Shown: positions 17,750-27,299, counted from the first letter of the stretch. The stretch is 64,000 nucleotides of DNA from Anaerococcus marasmi (GCF_900290195.1 NZ_OLMF01000004.1:919501-983500), one strand, 5' to 3'. Notes: a model not told the origin generated them from the sequence alone. Program-made: numbers and translations.

Positions 17750-18754
17750 TTAGTTAGCTTTTCTTTCTTTTATTAATTCTGTTAATTTTGGAACTACTTC
17801 AAATAAGTCCCCAACAATACCGTAGTCAGCAATATCAAATATTGGTGCATCTGGGTCTTTGTTGATAGCTATGATTGTATCACTTGCTCCGATACCAGCC
17901 AAGTGTTGGATAGCTCCAGAGATACCAACAGCTATATAAACTTTTGGTCCTACAGTCTTACCTGATTGTCCTACTTGGTGAGAGTGAGAAATCCAACCAG
18001 CATCTACAGCAGCACGTGATGATCCTACTGTACCATCTAAGGCTTCTGCTAATTCTTCAATTAACTTAAAGTTTGCAGGATCTGCAAGTCCACGTCCACC
18101 ACTTACGATGTATTCTGCACCAGCAAGATCTACATCTTCTCCTTCATCTCTTGGGATAAAGTCTAAGATTTTTGTTCTAACTTCTCCGTCGTATTTGATA
18201 TCTTCAGAGATTTCTTCGATTTCTTCTTTTGCGCCAACTTCTTCTTTAGAGAATACTCCTGGACGAACTGTACCCATTTGTGGTCTAGAATCTGGGCAGA
18301 GGATTTGAGCCATTAGGTTACCACCAAAGGCAGGTCTTGTCCATTTTACATTTCCTGTTTCAAAGTCAACGTCAAGTTCTGTACAATCTGCTGTAAGTCC
18401 AGTTCCAAGTCTTGAAGAAATTCTTGGACCTAGGTCACGTCCTACGTTAGTAGCACCGATTAGGATTACATTTGGATTGTGTTTTTCAACAAGTTTACAT
18501 ACAGCATTTGCGTAGATGTCTGTATTGTATTGTTTATATTCTTCACCTTCTACAGTAATTACGCCGTCAACTCCGTATTTTTTAACTTCTTCTTTTGCAT
18601 TGTCAGCATTTTCGCCGATGATTACTGCATATAGTTTTTCTTTAAGTACATCAGCCATTTTTCTGCCTGGATTTAGTAATTCTAATCCAACATTTAAGGC
18701 TTTTCCTTCTTCATTTGTTTCTACAATTACCCAAAGGTTTTTATTATCTGTCAT
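17750..18754 (-). CDS. etfA: Electron transfer flavoprotein, alpha subunit
   Basis: 334 residues. The C-terminal FAD-binding domain shows SGGRGLADPANFKLIEELA, GSSRAAVDAGWISHSHQVGQ and SGKTVGPKVYIAVGISGAIQ. It pairs with EtfB; in clostridia the Bcd/EtfAB complex couples crotonyl-CoA reduction by NADH to ferredoxin reduction. The length is typical of clostridial EtfA without an extra ferredoxin domain. It lies 9 bp after etfB. Confidence 0.96.
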   Translation of the reverse strand: MTDNKNLWVIVETNEEGKALNVGLELLNPGRKMADVLKEKLYAVIIGENADNAKEEVKKYGVDGVITVEGEEYKQYNTDIYANAVCKLVEKHNPNVILIGATNVGRDLGPRISSRLGTGLTADCTELDVDFETGNVKWTRPAFGGNLMAQILCPDSRPQMGTVRPGVFSKEEVGAKEEIEEISEDIKYDGEVRTKILDFIPRDEGEDVDLAGAEYIVSGGRGLADPANFKLIEELAEALDGTVGSSRAAVDAGWISHSHQVGQSGKTVGPKVYIAVGISGAIQHLAGIGASDTIIAINKDPDAPIFDIADYGIVGDLFEVVPKLTELIKERKAN

Positions 18755-18763
18755 ACTTCCCCC

Positions 18764-19573
18764 TTAAATAAGCTTTTGATCTACTAGAGCATCCATTAAC
18801 TTAGTTGCAGCTTCTTCTGCTTCCATGTCTTCAAACATAACTGCAATTTTTGTTCTGTCTGGAGCGTAAGATTTATTAACTCTAGTTGGAGATCCCTTAA
18901 GACCAATTTTTGTCTTATCAATGGTAGCTTCTAAATCGTCAAAGGTGATTTGTCCGATTTCAGCTTTTTTAGCTTTAAGTTTATTTTTGATTTTTGGATA
19001 TCTAAGCTCTTCGTCACCATATTTTGTAAATGTGATTAGGGCTGGAAGTACACATTGCACGTTTTGAGCTCCGCCTTCTACTTCTTGTAAAACCTTAATT
19101 CCTTCATCGTTTAGCTCTGCTGTATAAGCACGTGTAACTTGAGGAAGTCCTAGGTGTTCTGCAAGTTCAGGTCCTACTTGTGCTGTATCTCCGTCAATTG
19201 CTTGAAGACCACAGTAAACTAGGTCAGGTTCGCCTTCTTTTTCTGCTACTGCCTTTATAGCATTAGCTAGAATGTAAGATGTAGCAAGTGTGTCAGATCC
19301 ACCGAATTTTCTATCTGTTACAAGATATGCCTTGTCAGCACCAACTGCTAGACAATCTCTAAGCATTGCTTCTGCTTGTCCTGGTCCCATAGATATTACT
19401 ACAATGTTTATTTCAGGATCTTTATCCTTAAGTCTAAGAGCTTGTTCAAGAGCGAAAGCATCGTAAGTATTTAAGATACTTGGAACTCCCTTTCTTATAA
19501 GTGTATTTGTAATAGGATCGATTTTGATCTCATTTGTGTCTGGAACTTGTTTCGCACATACGAAAATATTCAT
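18764..19573 (-). CDS. etfB: Electron transfer flavoprotein, beta subunit
   Basis: 269 residues. NIFVCAKQVPDTNEIKIDP at the start, then the family signature region VYCGLQAIDGDTAQVGPELA and LPALITFTKYGDEELRYP. In bifurcating complexes this subunit carries the FAD that splits NADH electrons. Co-oriented with bcd (33 bp upstream) and etfA. Confidence 0.96.
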   Translation of the reverse strand: MNIFVCAKQVPDTNEIKIDPITNTLIRKGVPSILNTYDAFALEQALRLKDKDPEINIVVISMGPGQAEAMLRDCLAVGADKAYLVTDRKFGGSDTLATSYILANAIKAVAEKEGEPDLVYCGLQAIDGDTAQVGPELAEHLGLPQVTRAYTAELNDEGIKVLQEVEGGAQNVQCVLPALITFTKYGDEELRYPKIKNKLKAKKAEIGQITFDDLEATIDKTKIGLKGSPTRVNKSYAPDRTKIAVMFEDMEAEEAATKLMDALVDQKLI

Positions 19574-19606
19574 ATATCCCCCTTTGATTCTAAGTAACTA
19601 TCGAGC

Positions 19607-20746
19607 TTATTTATTTAATAATGCGCCAGATACAACCATTAACATTACTTCTGAAGTACCTTCATAGATTTCTGTTATTTTTGCATCTCTCATCATTCTT
19701 TCAACTTCGTATTCCTTGATGTAGCCGTAACCACCTAGTAGTTGAACAGCCTTTGTTGTAACATCCATTGCAACTCTTGATGCTTTAAGTTTTGCTTCAG
19801 CTGCTGCTACTGTGTAGCTTTCACCAGCATCTTTAAGTGTTGCTGCTTTATAAACTAAGTGACGAGCTGATTCAATATCTATTGCCATTTCAGCAAGTTT
19901 GAATTGTGTATTTTGGAATTTAGCTAGAGGTCTACCAAATTGGTTTCTTTCTTTTACATATTTAACTGCCTTATCAAGAGCACCTTCAGCTATACCTAAT
20001 GCTTGAGCTGCTATACCAATTCTACCGCCGTCTAGTGTTTGCATTGCGTATTTGAAGCCCTTACCTTCTTCACCAAGTAAGTTTTCTTTTGGAACTTTAC
20101 AATCTCTAAAGATTAATTCCATTGTTGAAGAACCCTTGATACCCATCTTATCTTCTACTGTACCAAAGTCGAATCCTTCCATTCCTTTCTCAACGATGAA
20201 AGCAGAAATTCCTCTAGTTCCTTGTTCTTTATCTGTCATTGCAAATACAACATAAGTATCAGCGTAACCTGCATTTGTTATAAAGATTTTTGATCCATTA
20301 AGTACGTAGTGATCTCCATCAAGTTTTGCAACTGTTTTTTGTCCTGATGCGTCTGTTCCTGCATCTGGTTCTGTAAGTGCGAAAGCACCAAGTTTTTCAC
20401 CTGAAGCAAGTGGTGTTAGGTATTTTTCTTTTTGTTCTTCGTTACCAAACTTGTTAATGCAATCAGCGCAAAGTGATGTATGAGCTGAAACGATAACTCC
20501 TGTTGTCGCGCATGCTTTAGAAAGTTCTTCTACGCAAAGAACATATGTAAGTGTATCAAGGCCAATTCCGCCGTATTCTTCATCGAAAGGAATTCCAAAA
20601 AATCCTAGCTCTTGCATTTTTGCTACGTTATCTTCTGGGAACATGTGTTTTTCGTCTACTTCTATTGCAAGTGGAGCAACTTCTTTTTGAGCGAAGTCTC
20701 TGAACATGTCTCTCATTTCTACTTGTTCTTCTGTTAACTTATACAT
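19607..20746 (-). CDS. bcd: Butyryl-CoA dehydrogenase
   Basis: 379 residues, normal for acyl-CoA dehydrogenases. [14 protein letters not shown] and the [17 protein letters not shown] segment form the FAD and substrate pockets. The catalytic Glu lies in [12 protein letters not shown] near the C-terminus. It reduces crotonyl-CoA to butyryl-CoA with EtfAB. It is the first gene of the butyrate operon and is preceded by a promoter overlapping a Rex-like site. Confidence 0.95.
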   Translation of the reverse strand: MYKLTEEQVEMRDMFRDFAQKEVAPLAIEVDEKHMFPEDNVAKMQELGFFGIPFDEEYGGIGLDTLTYVLCVEELSKACATTGVIVSAHTSLCADCINKFGNEEQKEKYLTPLASGEKLGAFALTEPDAGTDASGQKTVAKLDGDHYVLNGSKIFITNAGYADTYVVFAMTDKEQGTRGISAFIVEKGMEGFDFGTVEDKMGIKGSSTMELIFRDCKVPKENLLGEEGKGFKYAMQTLDGGRIGIAAQALGIAEGALDKAVKYVKERNQFGRPLAKFQNTQFKLAEMAIDIESARHLVYKAATLKDAGESYTVAAAEAKLKASRVAMDVTTKAVQLLGGYGYIKEYEVERMMRDAKITEIYEGTSEVMLMVVSGALLNK

Positions 20747-20809
20747 AATCTCTCCTTATAAAACTTTTTAGATGATATATCAGAATTGATATATTCTTAA
20801 CTAACTCTT

Positions 20810-20846
20810 ATGTTATTATATTAACAATGTTAACGACAAATGTCAA
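20810..20846 (-). promoter_or_regulatory. bcd operon promoter with overlapping Rex-like operator
   Basis: Minus strand: TTGACA (20846-20841), 17-bp spacer, TAATAT (20823-20818), with TATAAT at 20820-20815 as an alternative -10. The plus-strand sequence ATGTTAT-TATA-TTAACAA (20810-20827) matches the Rex consensus TTGTTAA-N4-TTAACAA at 12 of 14 fixed positions and covers the -10. A second palindrome TTAACAATGTTAA (20821-20833) overlaps it. Rex controls the same genes in clostridia by sensing NADH/NAD. Confidence 0.7.
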
Positions 20847-21184
20847 GCTCTTTTTTAAGTTTTTACAAAATTTTAATATAAATTTTATAAAAACCTAAGC
20901 CCATGAAATTTATTTTCCTTATATATATAAACATTTTCCCTATCAACTTACATAAATTAACTATTTATTAGTTAAATAAGTATATTTATACAATATGGGA
21001 GCATATATTCATAGATATAAGCTTATTTATCTCTTCATTAACCATGATATCACAAAAATCCCTTATGTCAATCGTTTACAGAGATAATTGTAATGTTTTC
21101 CCATAAAAAAACCTTATACCGCTATAATGTTTAATTTTCAACGACGATAGATTTTTAATCGGTGAGATTTTTTTTGAAAACATT
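20847..21184. other. AT-rich divergent intergenic region
   Basis: About 340 bp between the bcd promoter and the lactate dehydrogenase promoter. Very AT-rich with no ORF, tRNA or clear terminator. It contains short palindromic AT tracts only; upstream control sites for either side could be here, but none is recognised. Confidence 0.5.
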
Positions 21185-21213
21185 TTTACAAAATTAAAAT
21201 CTTGTGATATAAT
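21185..21213 (+). promoter_or_regulatory. Promoter of the lactate dehydrogenase-lrgAB operon
   Basis: TTTACA (21185-21190), 17-bp spacer, TATAAT (21208-21213), with a TG ending one base before the -10 (TGATATAAT). It leaves a leader of about 45 bases before the RBS TAGGAGG of the dehydrogenase gene. Confidence 0.8.
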
Positions 21214-21266
21214 CTAAGCATAAATATTAAATGATATTTATTACATATTATTTATAGGAGGTTTAA

Positions 21267-22691
21267 ATGAATAATTATAACGCAATATCAGATGATATTA
21301 TCCAACAAATTAAAGACGCTGTTTCTGGTAAAGTTTATGTTGGAGACGAGGTAAACGAAGACTTCTTCCACGATGAGATGCCTATCTATGGTGATGGATA
21401 TCCAGATTGTCTAGTAGATGCAACGTCAAAAGAAGATGTAGCAGCTGTAATGAAAATTTGTAACGAAAACAAGGTTCCTGTTATAGCAAGAGGTGCTGGT
21501 ACTGGTCTTACAGGTGCTGGTGTTGCTATTAAAAAAGGTGTAATGATTAACATGCAAACCATGAACAAAATCATTGAATATGATGAAGATAACATGGTAG
21601 TTAGAGTACAACCTGGTGTTTTACTAAATGATTTGGCTGAAGATTGCTTGTCAAAAGGTTACCTATACCCACCTGATCCAGGTGAAAAATTCGCAACTCT
21701 AGGCGGAAACGTTGCTACAAACGCTGGTGGTATGCGTGCTGTTAAATACGGTACAACAAGAGATTATGTTAGAGCTATGGAAGTTGTTCTTCCTAACGGA
21801 GAAATCACTAATTTTGGTGCTGTTATTTCTAAATCATCAACAGGTTATTCACTTAAAGATCTTATGATTGGTTCTGAAGGTACTCTAGGAATCATAACAG
21901 AGTTAACTTTAAAAATAGTTCCAGCTCCAAAGACAACTATTTCATTAATAGTTCCATTTGAAGACTTAAACAGCTGTATAGCAACTGTTCCAAAACTATT
22001 CCAGGCTAATCTTAACCCTCAAGCTATCGAATTTATGGAAAGAAAGATAGTTCTTGCTTCTGAAAAATATATCGGAAAAGAAACTTTCCCTAAAAACATC
22101 GAAGGTACAGATGTGAATGCTTACCTACTTATCACATTTGACGGTGATGATGAGGATGGTATCTACGATACATTAGAAAGAGCTGCAGAAGTTCTTACAG
22201 AAAATGGTGCAATCGACGTATTAGTAGCTGACACTCCAGCACAACTTAAAGAAGCATGGGCTGCAAGAAGCTCATTCCTTGAAGCTATCGAATCTCAATA
22301 CGAACTTCTCGATGAATGTGACGTTGTAGTTCCAATTACAAAGATTGCAGAATATGTAGAATTTGTAAATGAAACAGCAGAAGAATATATGTTTGACGTA
22401 CAAAGTTTCGGACACGCAGGAGACGGAAACTTACACATCTATACACTTTCTAACGAAAGCGACAAGCTTGACCAATTCAAGGATGAAGTACATGAATTCA
22501 TGCTTATAATCTACAAGAAAGCATACGACCTCGGTGGAAAACTATCAGGTGAGCACGGAGTAGGTGCTGGTAAGCTTAAATATCTGAAGGAATTTGAAGG
22601 AAACTTAAACACAGGAATAATGAGAGGAATCAAGAAAGTATTCGACCCTAATATGATTCTTAACCCAGATAAAGTTATAGGACTTGAGTAA
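21267..22691 (+). CDS. FAD-linked D-lactate/glycolate dehydrogenase (GlcD family)
   Basis: 474 residues. PCMH-type FAD domain with IARGAGTGLTGAGVAI and TLGGNVATNAGGMRAVKYG; the C-terminal FAD-oxidase domain has QSFGHAGDGNLHIYTLS and LSGEHGVGAGKLKYL. Family members oxidise D-lactate or glycolate. In some anaerobes a GlcD-type enzyme works with an Etf to drive NAD reduction by lactate through electron confurcation. No separate etf lies on this side, but etfAB are in the divergent operon. Followed within 16 bp by lrgA. Confidence 0.88.
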   Translation: MNNYNAISDDIIQQIKDAVSGKVYVGDEVNEDFFHDEMPIYGDGYPDCLVDATSKEDVAAVMKICNENKVPVIARGAGTGLTGAGVAIKKGVMINMQTMNKIIEYDEDNMVVRVQPGVLLNDLAEDCLSKGYLYPPDPGEKFATLGGNVATNAGGMRAVKYGTTRDYVRAMEVVLPNGEITNFGAVISKSSTGYSLKDLMIGSEGTLGIITELTLKIVPAPKTTISLIVPFEDLNSCIATVPKLFQANLNPQAIEFMERKIVLASEKYIGKETFPKNIEGTDVNAYLLITFDGDDEDGIYDTLERAAEVLTENGAIDVLVADTPAQLKEAWAARSSFLEAIESQYELLDECDVVVPITKIAEYVEFVNETAEEYMFDVQSFGHAGDGNLHIYTLSNESDKLDQFKDEVHEFMLIIYKKAYDLGGKLSGEHGVGAGKLKYLKEFEGNLNTGIMRGIKKVFDPNMILNPDKVIGLE

Positions 22692-22706
22692 AACTAAGGA
22701 GTAGCA

Positions 22707-23054
22707 ATGAATTATCTAAAAGAGTTTGTAATTCTTTGCGTATGTTTATTCCTAGGTGTTATCACAAGACACCTAATCAACTTCCCTATACCTGAGGCTG
22801 TATATGGTATGATCTACCTCTTTATAGCCCTTAACTTTAAAATATTAAAGCCAGAGGACGTACAAGAGACTTCAGATGGTATCTTACACAATCTAGCCTT
22901 CCTTTTCGTTCCAGTTGGTGTTGGTATAATGGCAAATTACGATGTTATCCAAGGTAAAATCGTCAAACTCTTAATTATCACTGCCATAGGAACAGCTTTG
23001 ACAATGGCCATAACTGGTATCGTTGTTCAATTACTACAAAGGAGGAAGAAATAA
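22707..23054 (+). CDS. lrgA: CidA/LrgA family membrane protein
   Basis: 115 residues, four predicted membrane helices, with the family feature of a small holin-like protein (FPIPEAVYGMIYLFIALNFK). LrgA works with LrgB. The pair was first tied to murein hydrolase control, and later LrgAB/PftAB-type pairs were shown to move pyruvate. Being next to a lactate-oxidising enzyme that makes pyruvate favours a transport role here. The stop overlaps the lrgB start by one base (TAATG). Confidence 0.85.
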   Translation: MNYLKEFVILCVCLFLGVITRHLINFPIPEAVYGMIYLFIALNFKILKPEDVQETSDGILHNLAFLFVPVGVGIMANYDVIQGKIVKLLIITAIGTALTMAITGIVVQLLQRRKK

Positions 23055-23746
23055 TGTTTGATAACTCATATTTCGGTATAATCCTATCATTTGCTGCCTA
23101 TGAAATAGGAAAATGGATAAATAGCAAAGTAAAAAAACCACTTGCCAATCCCCTCCTCATAGCAATCCTACTAATAATTGGATTTCTGTCAGTAACTGGC
23201 ATACCTTATGAAAGTTACAAAAAAGGTGGAGATTTCATAGCATTCTTCATCGCTCCTGCTACTGTTGCAATGATTTTGGACCTATACGCAAATCTTGACT
23301 CTCTAAAGGCTAACCTAGTTCCTATCTTAGTCGGAGTCCTAATAGGTTCTATTTTCTCAATGCTTTTGGCTATAATCTTATCAAAAGTAGTTGGATTTAA
23401 CCAAGAAATGATTACATCACTAGTTCCTCAATCAATCACAACAGCTATAGCCATCTCACTAACAGAAGAATATAAGGGTATCGTGGCCCTAACTGCTATG
23501 ATAGTTGTATTTAGAGGTGTAATAGGAGCTGCTATGGCACCAAGTATTCTAAAAATATGTAAAATAAAAGACCCTGTTGCCCAAGGTGTTGCAATAGGAA
23601 CCGCAAGCCACGCTGTCGGTACTAGCCAAGCTAGACAAATAGGAAAGATTCAAGGCGCTATGAGCGGACTTTCAATAGCTGTGGCAGGTATCATAACTGT
23701 ATTGCTAATGCCGCTTGCTATGTCTGTTGTAAACTTAATAGCATAA
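23054..23746 (+). CDS. lrgB: LrgB family membrane protein
   Basis: 230 residues with several hydrophobic helices. The conserved LVPQSITTAIAISLTEEYKG and GTASHAVGTSQARQIGKIQG segments identify LrgB. It is the partner of LrgA, probably for pyruvate or a related monocarboxylate. It ends the three-gene operon with a terminator 6-35 bp downstream. Confidence 0.92.
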   Translation: MFDNSYFGIILSFAAYEIGKWINSKVKKPLANPLLIAILLIIGFLSVTGIPYESYKKGGDFIAFFIAPATVAMILDLYANLDSLKANLVPILVGVLIGSIFSMLLAIILSKVVGFNQEMITSLVPQSITTAIAISLTEEYKGIVALTAMIVVFRGVIGAAMAPSILKICKIKDPVAQGVAIGTASHAVGTSQARQIGKIQGAMSGLSIAVAGIITVLLMPLAMSVVNLIA

Positions 23747-23751
23747 GATAA

Positions 23752-23781
23752 AAACTGTCAGTATAAGCTGGCAGTTTTTAT
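23752..23781 (+). terminator. Intrinsic terminator after lrgB
   Basis: AAAACTGTCAG-TATAAG-CTGGCAGTTTTT; stem of about nine pairs followed by a T run. Confidence 0.85.
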
Positions 23782-23852
23782 GTATTATATTTGCTTTTAT
23801 GATATAATATCTGTAATTCATAAAATAAAATTGGCAAAAGGAGGTGGCCTTA

Positions 23853-24725
23853 GTGCAAGATCACTATACTATCGGTAAAGTCTCAAAAATGTGCAATATT
23901 CCCAAAGAGACCTTGAGATATTACGATAAAATAGGACTATTTTGCCCTGATTACAGAGATAATGAAACAGGCTACAGATATTACAGCAAAGAAAGTCTAA
24001 AGACCCTTCTCATTCTAAGAAGACTTAGAAATCTAGGTTTTTCTATAGAGGCCCTCAAAAATTCTTTGGACGTAAACTCCCTAGATAATCTAGAAAATCT
24101 AATCGAAGAAAAATCCTTAGAATACGAAAAACAAATACAAATACTTCAGGCTAGAAAGGTTGCCTGTGATATTGCAATCAAAAGATTTGCCAGGGCCAAG
24201 AAGGCTACAGAATACATAATCAAGGAAGGAATAGATCCAATAGACTTTCCAGTTAAAATCGACTACATAGAAGAAAATCCAGTTGTATTTTCAAGAAAAA
24301 TCATGAAAAATTACGTTCATCCAGATATTACTCTGACAAGATGGATAGATATCTACGAAAAATGTACTGAAAACGGCCTAGAAATGATGGGATCAATTCT
24401 TATAATCTTTCACGGAAGGCCCTTCGATCAGTTCCTAGAAAAAAACTCTGACGTTGAGTTTGCTATGCAGGTAACAAAAATCGAAGCTGGTAGACTTAAT
24501 AAAAGAGTAACGAGATTTTGGGGAGGATTCGAAGCTGTAACTTCCTATTATGTGGGAGATTACAAAAATATTAGACAAAAACATAAGAAAATGCTAACTT
24601 GGATTAACGATAATGGTTACAAGGTCACAGGTCCTATAACAGAGGAGTTTCTCATATCTCCCCTAGATGTCGACGATCCATCTAAGCATGTAACAAAAAT
24701 AATTATCCCTATCGAAAAAAGATAA
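23853..24725 (+). CDS. MerR family regulator with GyrI-like effector domain
   Basis: 290 residues from GTG at 23853, eight bases behind AGGAGG. An in-frame GTG at 23844 overlaps the RBS and is rejected. The N-terminus is a MerR winged helix (YTIGKVSKMCNIPKETLRYY, then RDNETGYRYYSKES), followed by a coiled coil and a GyrI/BmrR-like effector domain (about 140-290). Such proteins activate promoters with long spacers on binding a small molecule, often a drug. No partner gene is adjacent in the same direction, so its target is unknown. Confidence 0.85.
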   Translation: MQDHYTIGKVSKMCNIPKETLRYYDKIGLFCPDYRDNETGYRYYSKESLKTLLILRRLRNLGFSIEALKNSLDVNSLDNLENLIEEKSLEYEKQIQILQARKVACDIAIKRFARAKKATEYIIKEGIDPIDFPVKIDYIEENPVVFSRKIMKNYVHPDITLTRWIDIYEKCTENGLEMMGSILIIFHGRPFDQFLEKNSDVEFAMQVTKIEAGRLNKRVTRFWGGFEAVTSYYVGDYKNIRQKHKKMLTWINDNGYKVTGPITEEFLISPLDVDDPSKHVTKIIIPIEKR

Positions 24726-24794
24726 ATAAGTATTGAAGATAATAGATCAAAATTTAAAATATGAATACATAAAAATAATAAATTTTTCCATATT

Positions 24795-24821
24795 AAAAGC
24801 GGACCCTAAGATCCGCTTTTT
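24795..24821. terminator. Bidirectional terminator between merR-type gene and superoxide reductase
   Basis: AAAAGCGGA-CCCTAAGA-TCCGCTTTTT, with A run and T run on the two sides; serves both convergent genes. Confidence 0.85.
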
Positions 24822-24828
24822 CTATCTA

Positions 24829-25191
24829 TTAGTCAAGTTCTAGAGAGTTTTCCCATAGACCGTGGATGTTACAATAGCTTAGTGCGTAGAAAGTACCTTT
24901 CTTTTCTGTTTTGATTACGCCTGATGCACATGGTTCAGAGAAAATATCATCTTCGCCGTGAGCTGAGTATTGGTATGATCCAACTTCTACTGGGAATTTG
25001 CCATCTTCAGCCTTGAAGAATACTTTAATCCAAGCGATGTGGTGTTCAAGTGTGTTAGGATGTTCAATTTCCTTACCAACTCTTGCGTTAACTCTTACTT
25101 TACCATCTTCAAGTCTTTCAACTTCTAGTTCTGGTACGTGTTTTTCAGCTTTCCAATCACCTGATTGTACAGTTTCAGTTAATTTTGTCAT
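24829..25191 (-). CDS. Superoxide reductase (neelaredoxin type)
   Basis: 120 residues. The ferrous-iron ligands are in place: His18 in WKAEKHVPELE, His44 and His50 (spaced six apart, in the NTLEHHIAW region), and Cys107/His110 in LSYCNIHGLW. Lys17 of the EKH motif is the catalytic lysine. There is no N-terminal desulforedoxin domain, so it is the one-iron type. It reduces superoxide to hydrogen peroxide without making oxygen, an oxygen defence of anaerobes. Single gene with RBS AGGAGG-like sequence and terminator. Confidence 0.95.
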   Translation of the reverse strand: MTKLTETVQSGDWKAEKHVPELEVERLEDGKVRVNARVGKEIEHPNTLEHHIAWIKVFFKAEDGKFPVEVGSYQYSAHGEDDIFSEPCASGVIKTEKKGTFYALSYCNIHGLWENSLELD

Positions 25192-25267
25192 ATTTTTACC
25201 TCCATATGATCATATGTTGTCTACATTATAATTTATACCCAATATTTTAAAAAATATAGCCTACAGA

Positions 25268-26554
25268 TCAAAGTTCTTCGAATTTTTTACTAACTTGCTC
25301 GCCTGTTTCCATATCCTTTATAGAATATTCTCTCTTACTCATCTCTTCTTCACCTAAGATAATCACCCTTCTGATTCCACACTTATCCGCATAGTTCATC
25401 TTCTTCTTAAATTTGCCGCTTTCAAGGTAGATATCTACGCTTTCGCCATTATCTCTTAGCTTGTTTAGGATTTCTATACCATATTCATTTATGGACTCAT
25501 CCATTGGAATAATCAAGATGTCAGTTAGGCTCTTGATCTTCTCATCAATTAGACCAAGCTCTTGAAGTTGATAGAATAATCTTGTAAGACCGATTGACAT
25601 ACCAACTCCTGGAAGTTTTTGCTTGGAGAAATTACTTGCAAGGTCTTCATATCTTCCACCTGAGCAGACAGAACCAATCTTTTCATAGCCATTTATAAAG
25701 GTTTCATAGACTGTAGATGTGTAATAATCGAGCCCTCTTGTTATAGCTAGGTCGATTTTGATATTTTTATCAGGTATACCTAAGTCAACCATATACCTAT
25801 AGACCTTATTTAACTCATCTACTCCCTCAAGGAAAAGCCCGTCATCGGAAAAATCAAAGAGTTTATATAAAAGTTTTTCATTAGAATCTTCATTTTCTAT
25901 AAATTCTATGATAATACTAGCTTTTTTCTCATCTGTTAATCTTACAAGCTCGTCAAATGTCTTATCAATTCCAATCTTATCTTTCTTGTCAATTGTCCTT
26001 AATACATCTGTGGTATCTTCTATACCCAAGGATTTGAAAAATCCGTTCAAAAGCTTCCTGTTATTGATCTTGAAGGTAAGATCAGAGAAATTTAATTTTT
26101 CAAATATCTCAAAAATAACCCTAGGAAGAAGGGCGTCGTTGTAGATTGAAAGACTGTTATGTCCTATGATATCTATATCAGCCTGGTAGAATTCCCTATA
26201 TCTTCCCTTTTGATTTCTCTCACCCCTGTAGACTTTTCCTATGTGATAGCGTTTGAAAGGGAAATTTAAATCTTGGAAATGCTCAGATACGTAGCGTGCT
26301 AGAGGAACTGTAAGGTCAAATCTTAAGCTCATATCCTTAGAGCCAGAGGCAATCTCATAGATTTGTTTTTCAGTTTCTCCGCCTCCCTTAGCAAAGAGTA
26401 TTTCATTTTTCTCAATAACTGGCGTATCGATTGGCATAAATTGATATTTCTTATAGGTTTCTTCGACTATGTTTTTAATATTATCAAAAACTAATTGCTC
26501 CTTAGGTAAAAGTTCCATTACCCCCGCAATTGTAGATGGTTTTACAATGTTCAT
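25268..26554 (-). CDS. hisS: Histidine--tRNA ligase
   Basis: 428 residues. Class II motifs are visible: GGETEKQIYEI and SLRFDLTVPLARYVSEH (the motif 2 region, with RGERNQKGRYREFYQ nearby). The histidine-specific motifs are GLDYYTSTVYETF and GSVCSGGRYEDLA. The C-terminal anticodon-binding domain starts near DILIIPMDESI. The length and intact histidine motifs fit HisS rather than the HisZ paralogue. No his operon is nearby. It charges tRNA-His in the cytoplasm. Confidence 0.95.
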   Translation of the reverse strand: MNIVKPSTIAGVMELLPKEQLVFDNIKNIVEETYKKYQFMPIDTPVIEKNEILFAKGGGETEKQIYEIASGSKDMSLRFDLTVPLARYVSEHFQDLNFPFKRYHIGKVYRGERNQKGRYREFYQADIDIIGHNSLSIYNDALLPRVIFEIFEKLNFSDLTFKINNRKLLNGFFKSLGIEDTTDVLRTIDKKDKIGIDKTFDELVRLTDEKKASIIIEFIENEDSNEKLLYKLFDFSDDGLFLEGVDELNKVYRYMVDLGIPDKNIKIDLAITRGLDYYTSTVYETFINGYEKIGSVCSGGRYEDLASNFSKQKLPGVGMSIGLTRLFYQLQELGLIDEKIKSLTDILIIPMDESINEYGIEILNKLRDNGESVDIYLESGKFKKKMNYADKCGIRRVIILGEEEMSKREYSIKDMETGEQVSKKFEEL

Positions 26555-26605
26555 ACTATCCTCTCTTTTTTCTTTACTATAATAAATTATACGATTTTTT
26601 CCAAA

Positions 26606-26626
26606 AGAAAAAAGCCTAGACAGGCT
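26606..26626 (-). terminator. Intrinsic terminator overlapping the stop codon of the DUF6873-like gene
   Basis: Minus strand AGCCT-GTCT-AGGCT followed by TTTTTTC; the 5' arm includes part of the gene's TAG stop. Confidence 0.75.
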
Positions 26627-27299
26627 ATATACAAATCAAAGACCCCAAGTCAGTAAGAGATGTCTCTGGATAGATAATTTCTATATTTTCCCTATCGCAA
26701 GCTTTTTTGATTCTATCAAAGGACTTGTGTCTTGATATATCTCCAGTAAAAACTAATTTGTCATCTACTAGGCCACAAGTTCCTCCCACAAATCCTTGAT
26801 CAAAACCATCAAGTTCGATTTTATCATTTTCTAGTAAGATAATATCTACCTTGTCCTTAAGGGCCTTATATATTCCATAATCGCTAGTTAGTAAACTTTC
26901 TCTAAGAGGAATAATAGAACATCTACTATAGCCTTGCTTTACAAAAAGATGCTTATAATTCCTCTCTTTAAGGCTTCTCTCGATGTTTTTCTCAGTAAAG
27001 TCATTGTTGATGTAGAAATCCTTGAAAGTAAAGAGGTTGTAGATACAATCTTTAGGATATTTCCTAAAAACAGATGACCCCTTTATTAGATTTTTAGAAG
27101 ATAGCTTCACTTTATAATATGGATAGACCTCCTCTGCCACGATAATATTATCACTATCTATGACGAAAATAGAAAGATCAGGATGATCAGCAATCCTTTT
27201 ATCAAGATTTGGATTATCTATAGTCTCTATAAAATCTATATTTTGATCAGTTAAGAAATTCTTAAACTCTAAGCTTGCCTTATTACTTATAATTAACAT
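26625..27299 (-). CDS. DUF6873-like conserved protein (GME fold suggested)
   Basis: 224 residues. It resembles conserved clostridial proteins now labelled DUF6873, predicted to have the guanidino-modifying-enzyme fold. Pointers are VKQGYSRCSIIPL with a Cys, GFVGGTCGLVDDKLVFTGDI with a second Cys, and the closing YPETSLTDLGSL. No biochemical role is known to me. It sits between hisS and the tRNA cluster as its own transcript, ending in a hairpin. Recognition is from memory of the family, not a search. Confidence 0.65.
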   Translation of the reverse strand: MLIISNKASLEFKNFLTDQNIDFIETIDNPNLDKRIADHPDLSIFVIDSDNIIVAEEVYPYYKVKLSSKNLIKGSSVFRKYPKDCIYNLFTFKDFYINNDFTEKNIERSLKERNYKHLFVKQGYSRCSIIPLRESLLTSDYGIYKALKDKVDIILLENDKIELDGFDQGFVGGTCGLVDDKLVFTGDISRHKSFDRIKKACDRENIEIIYPETSLTDLGSLICI

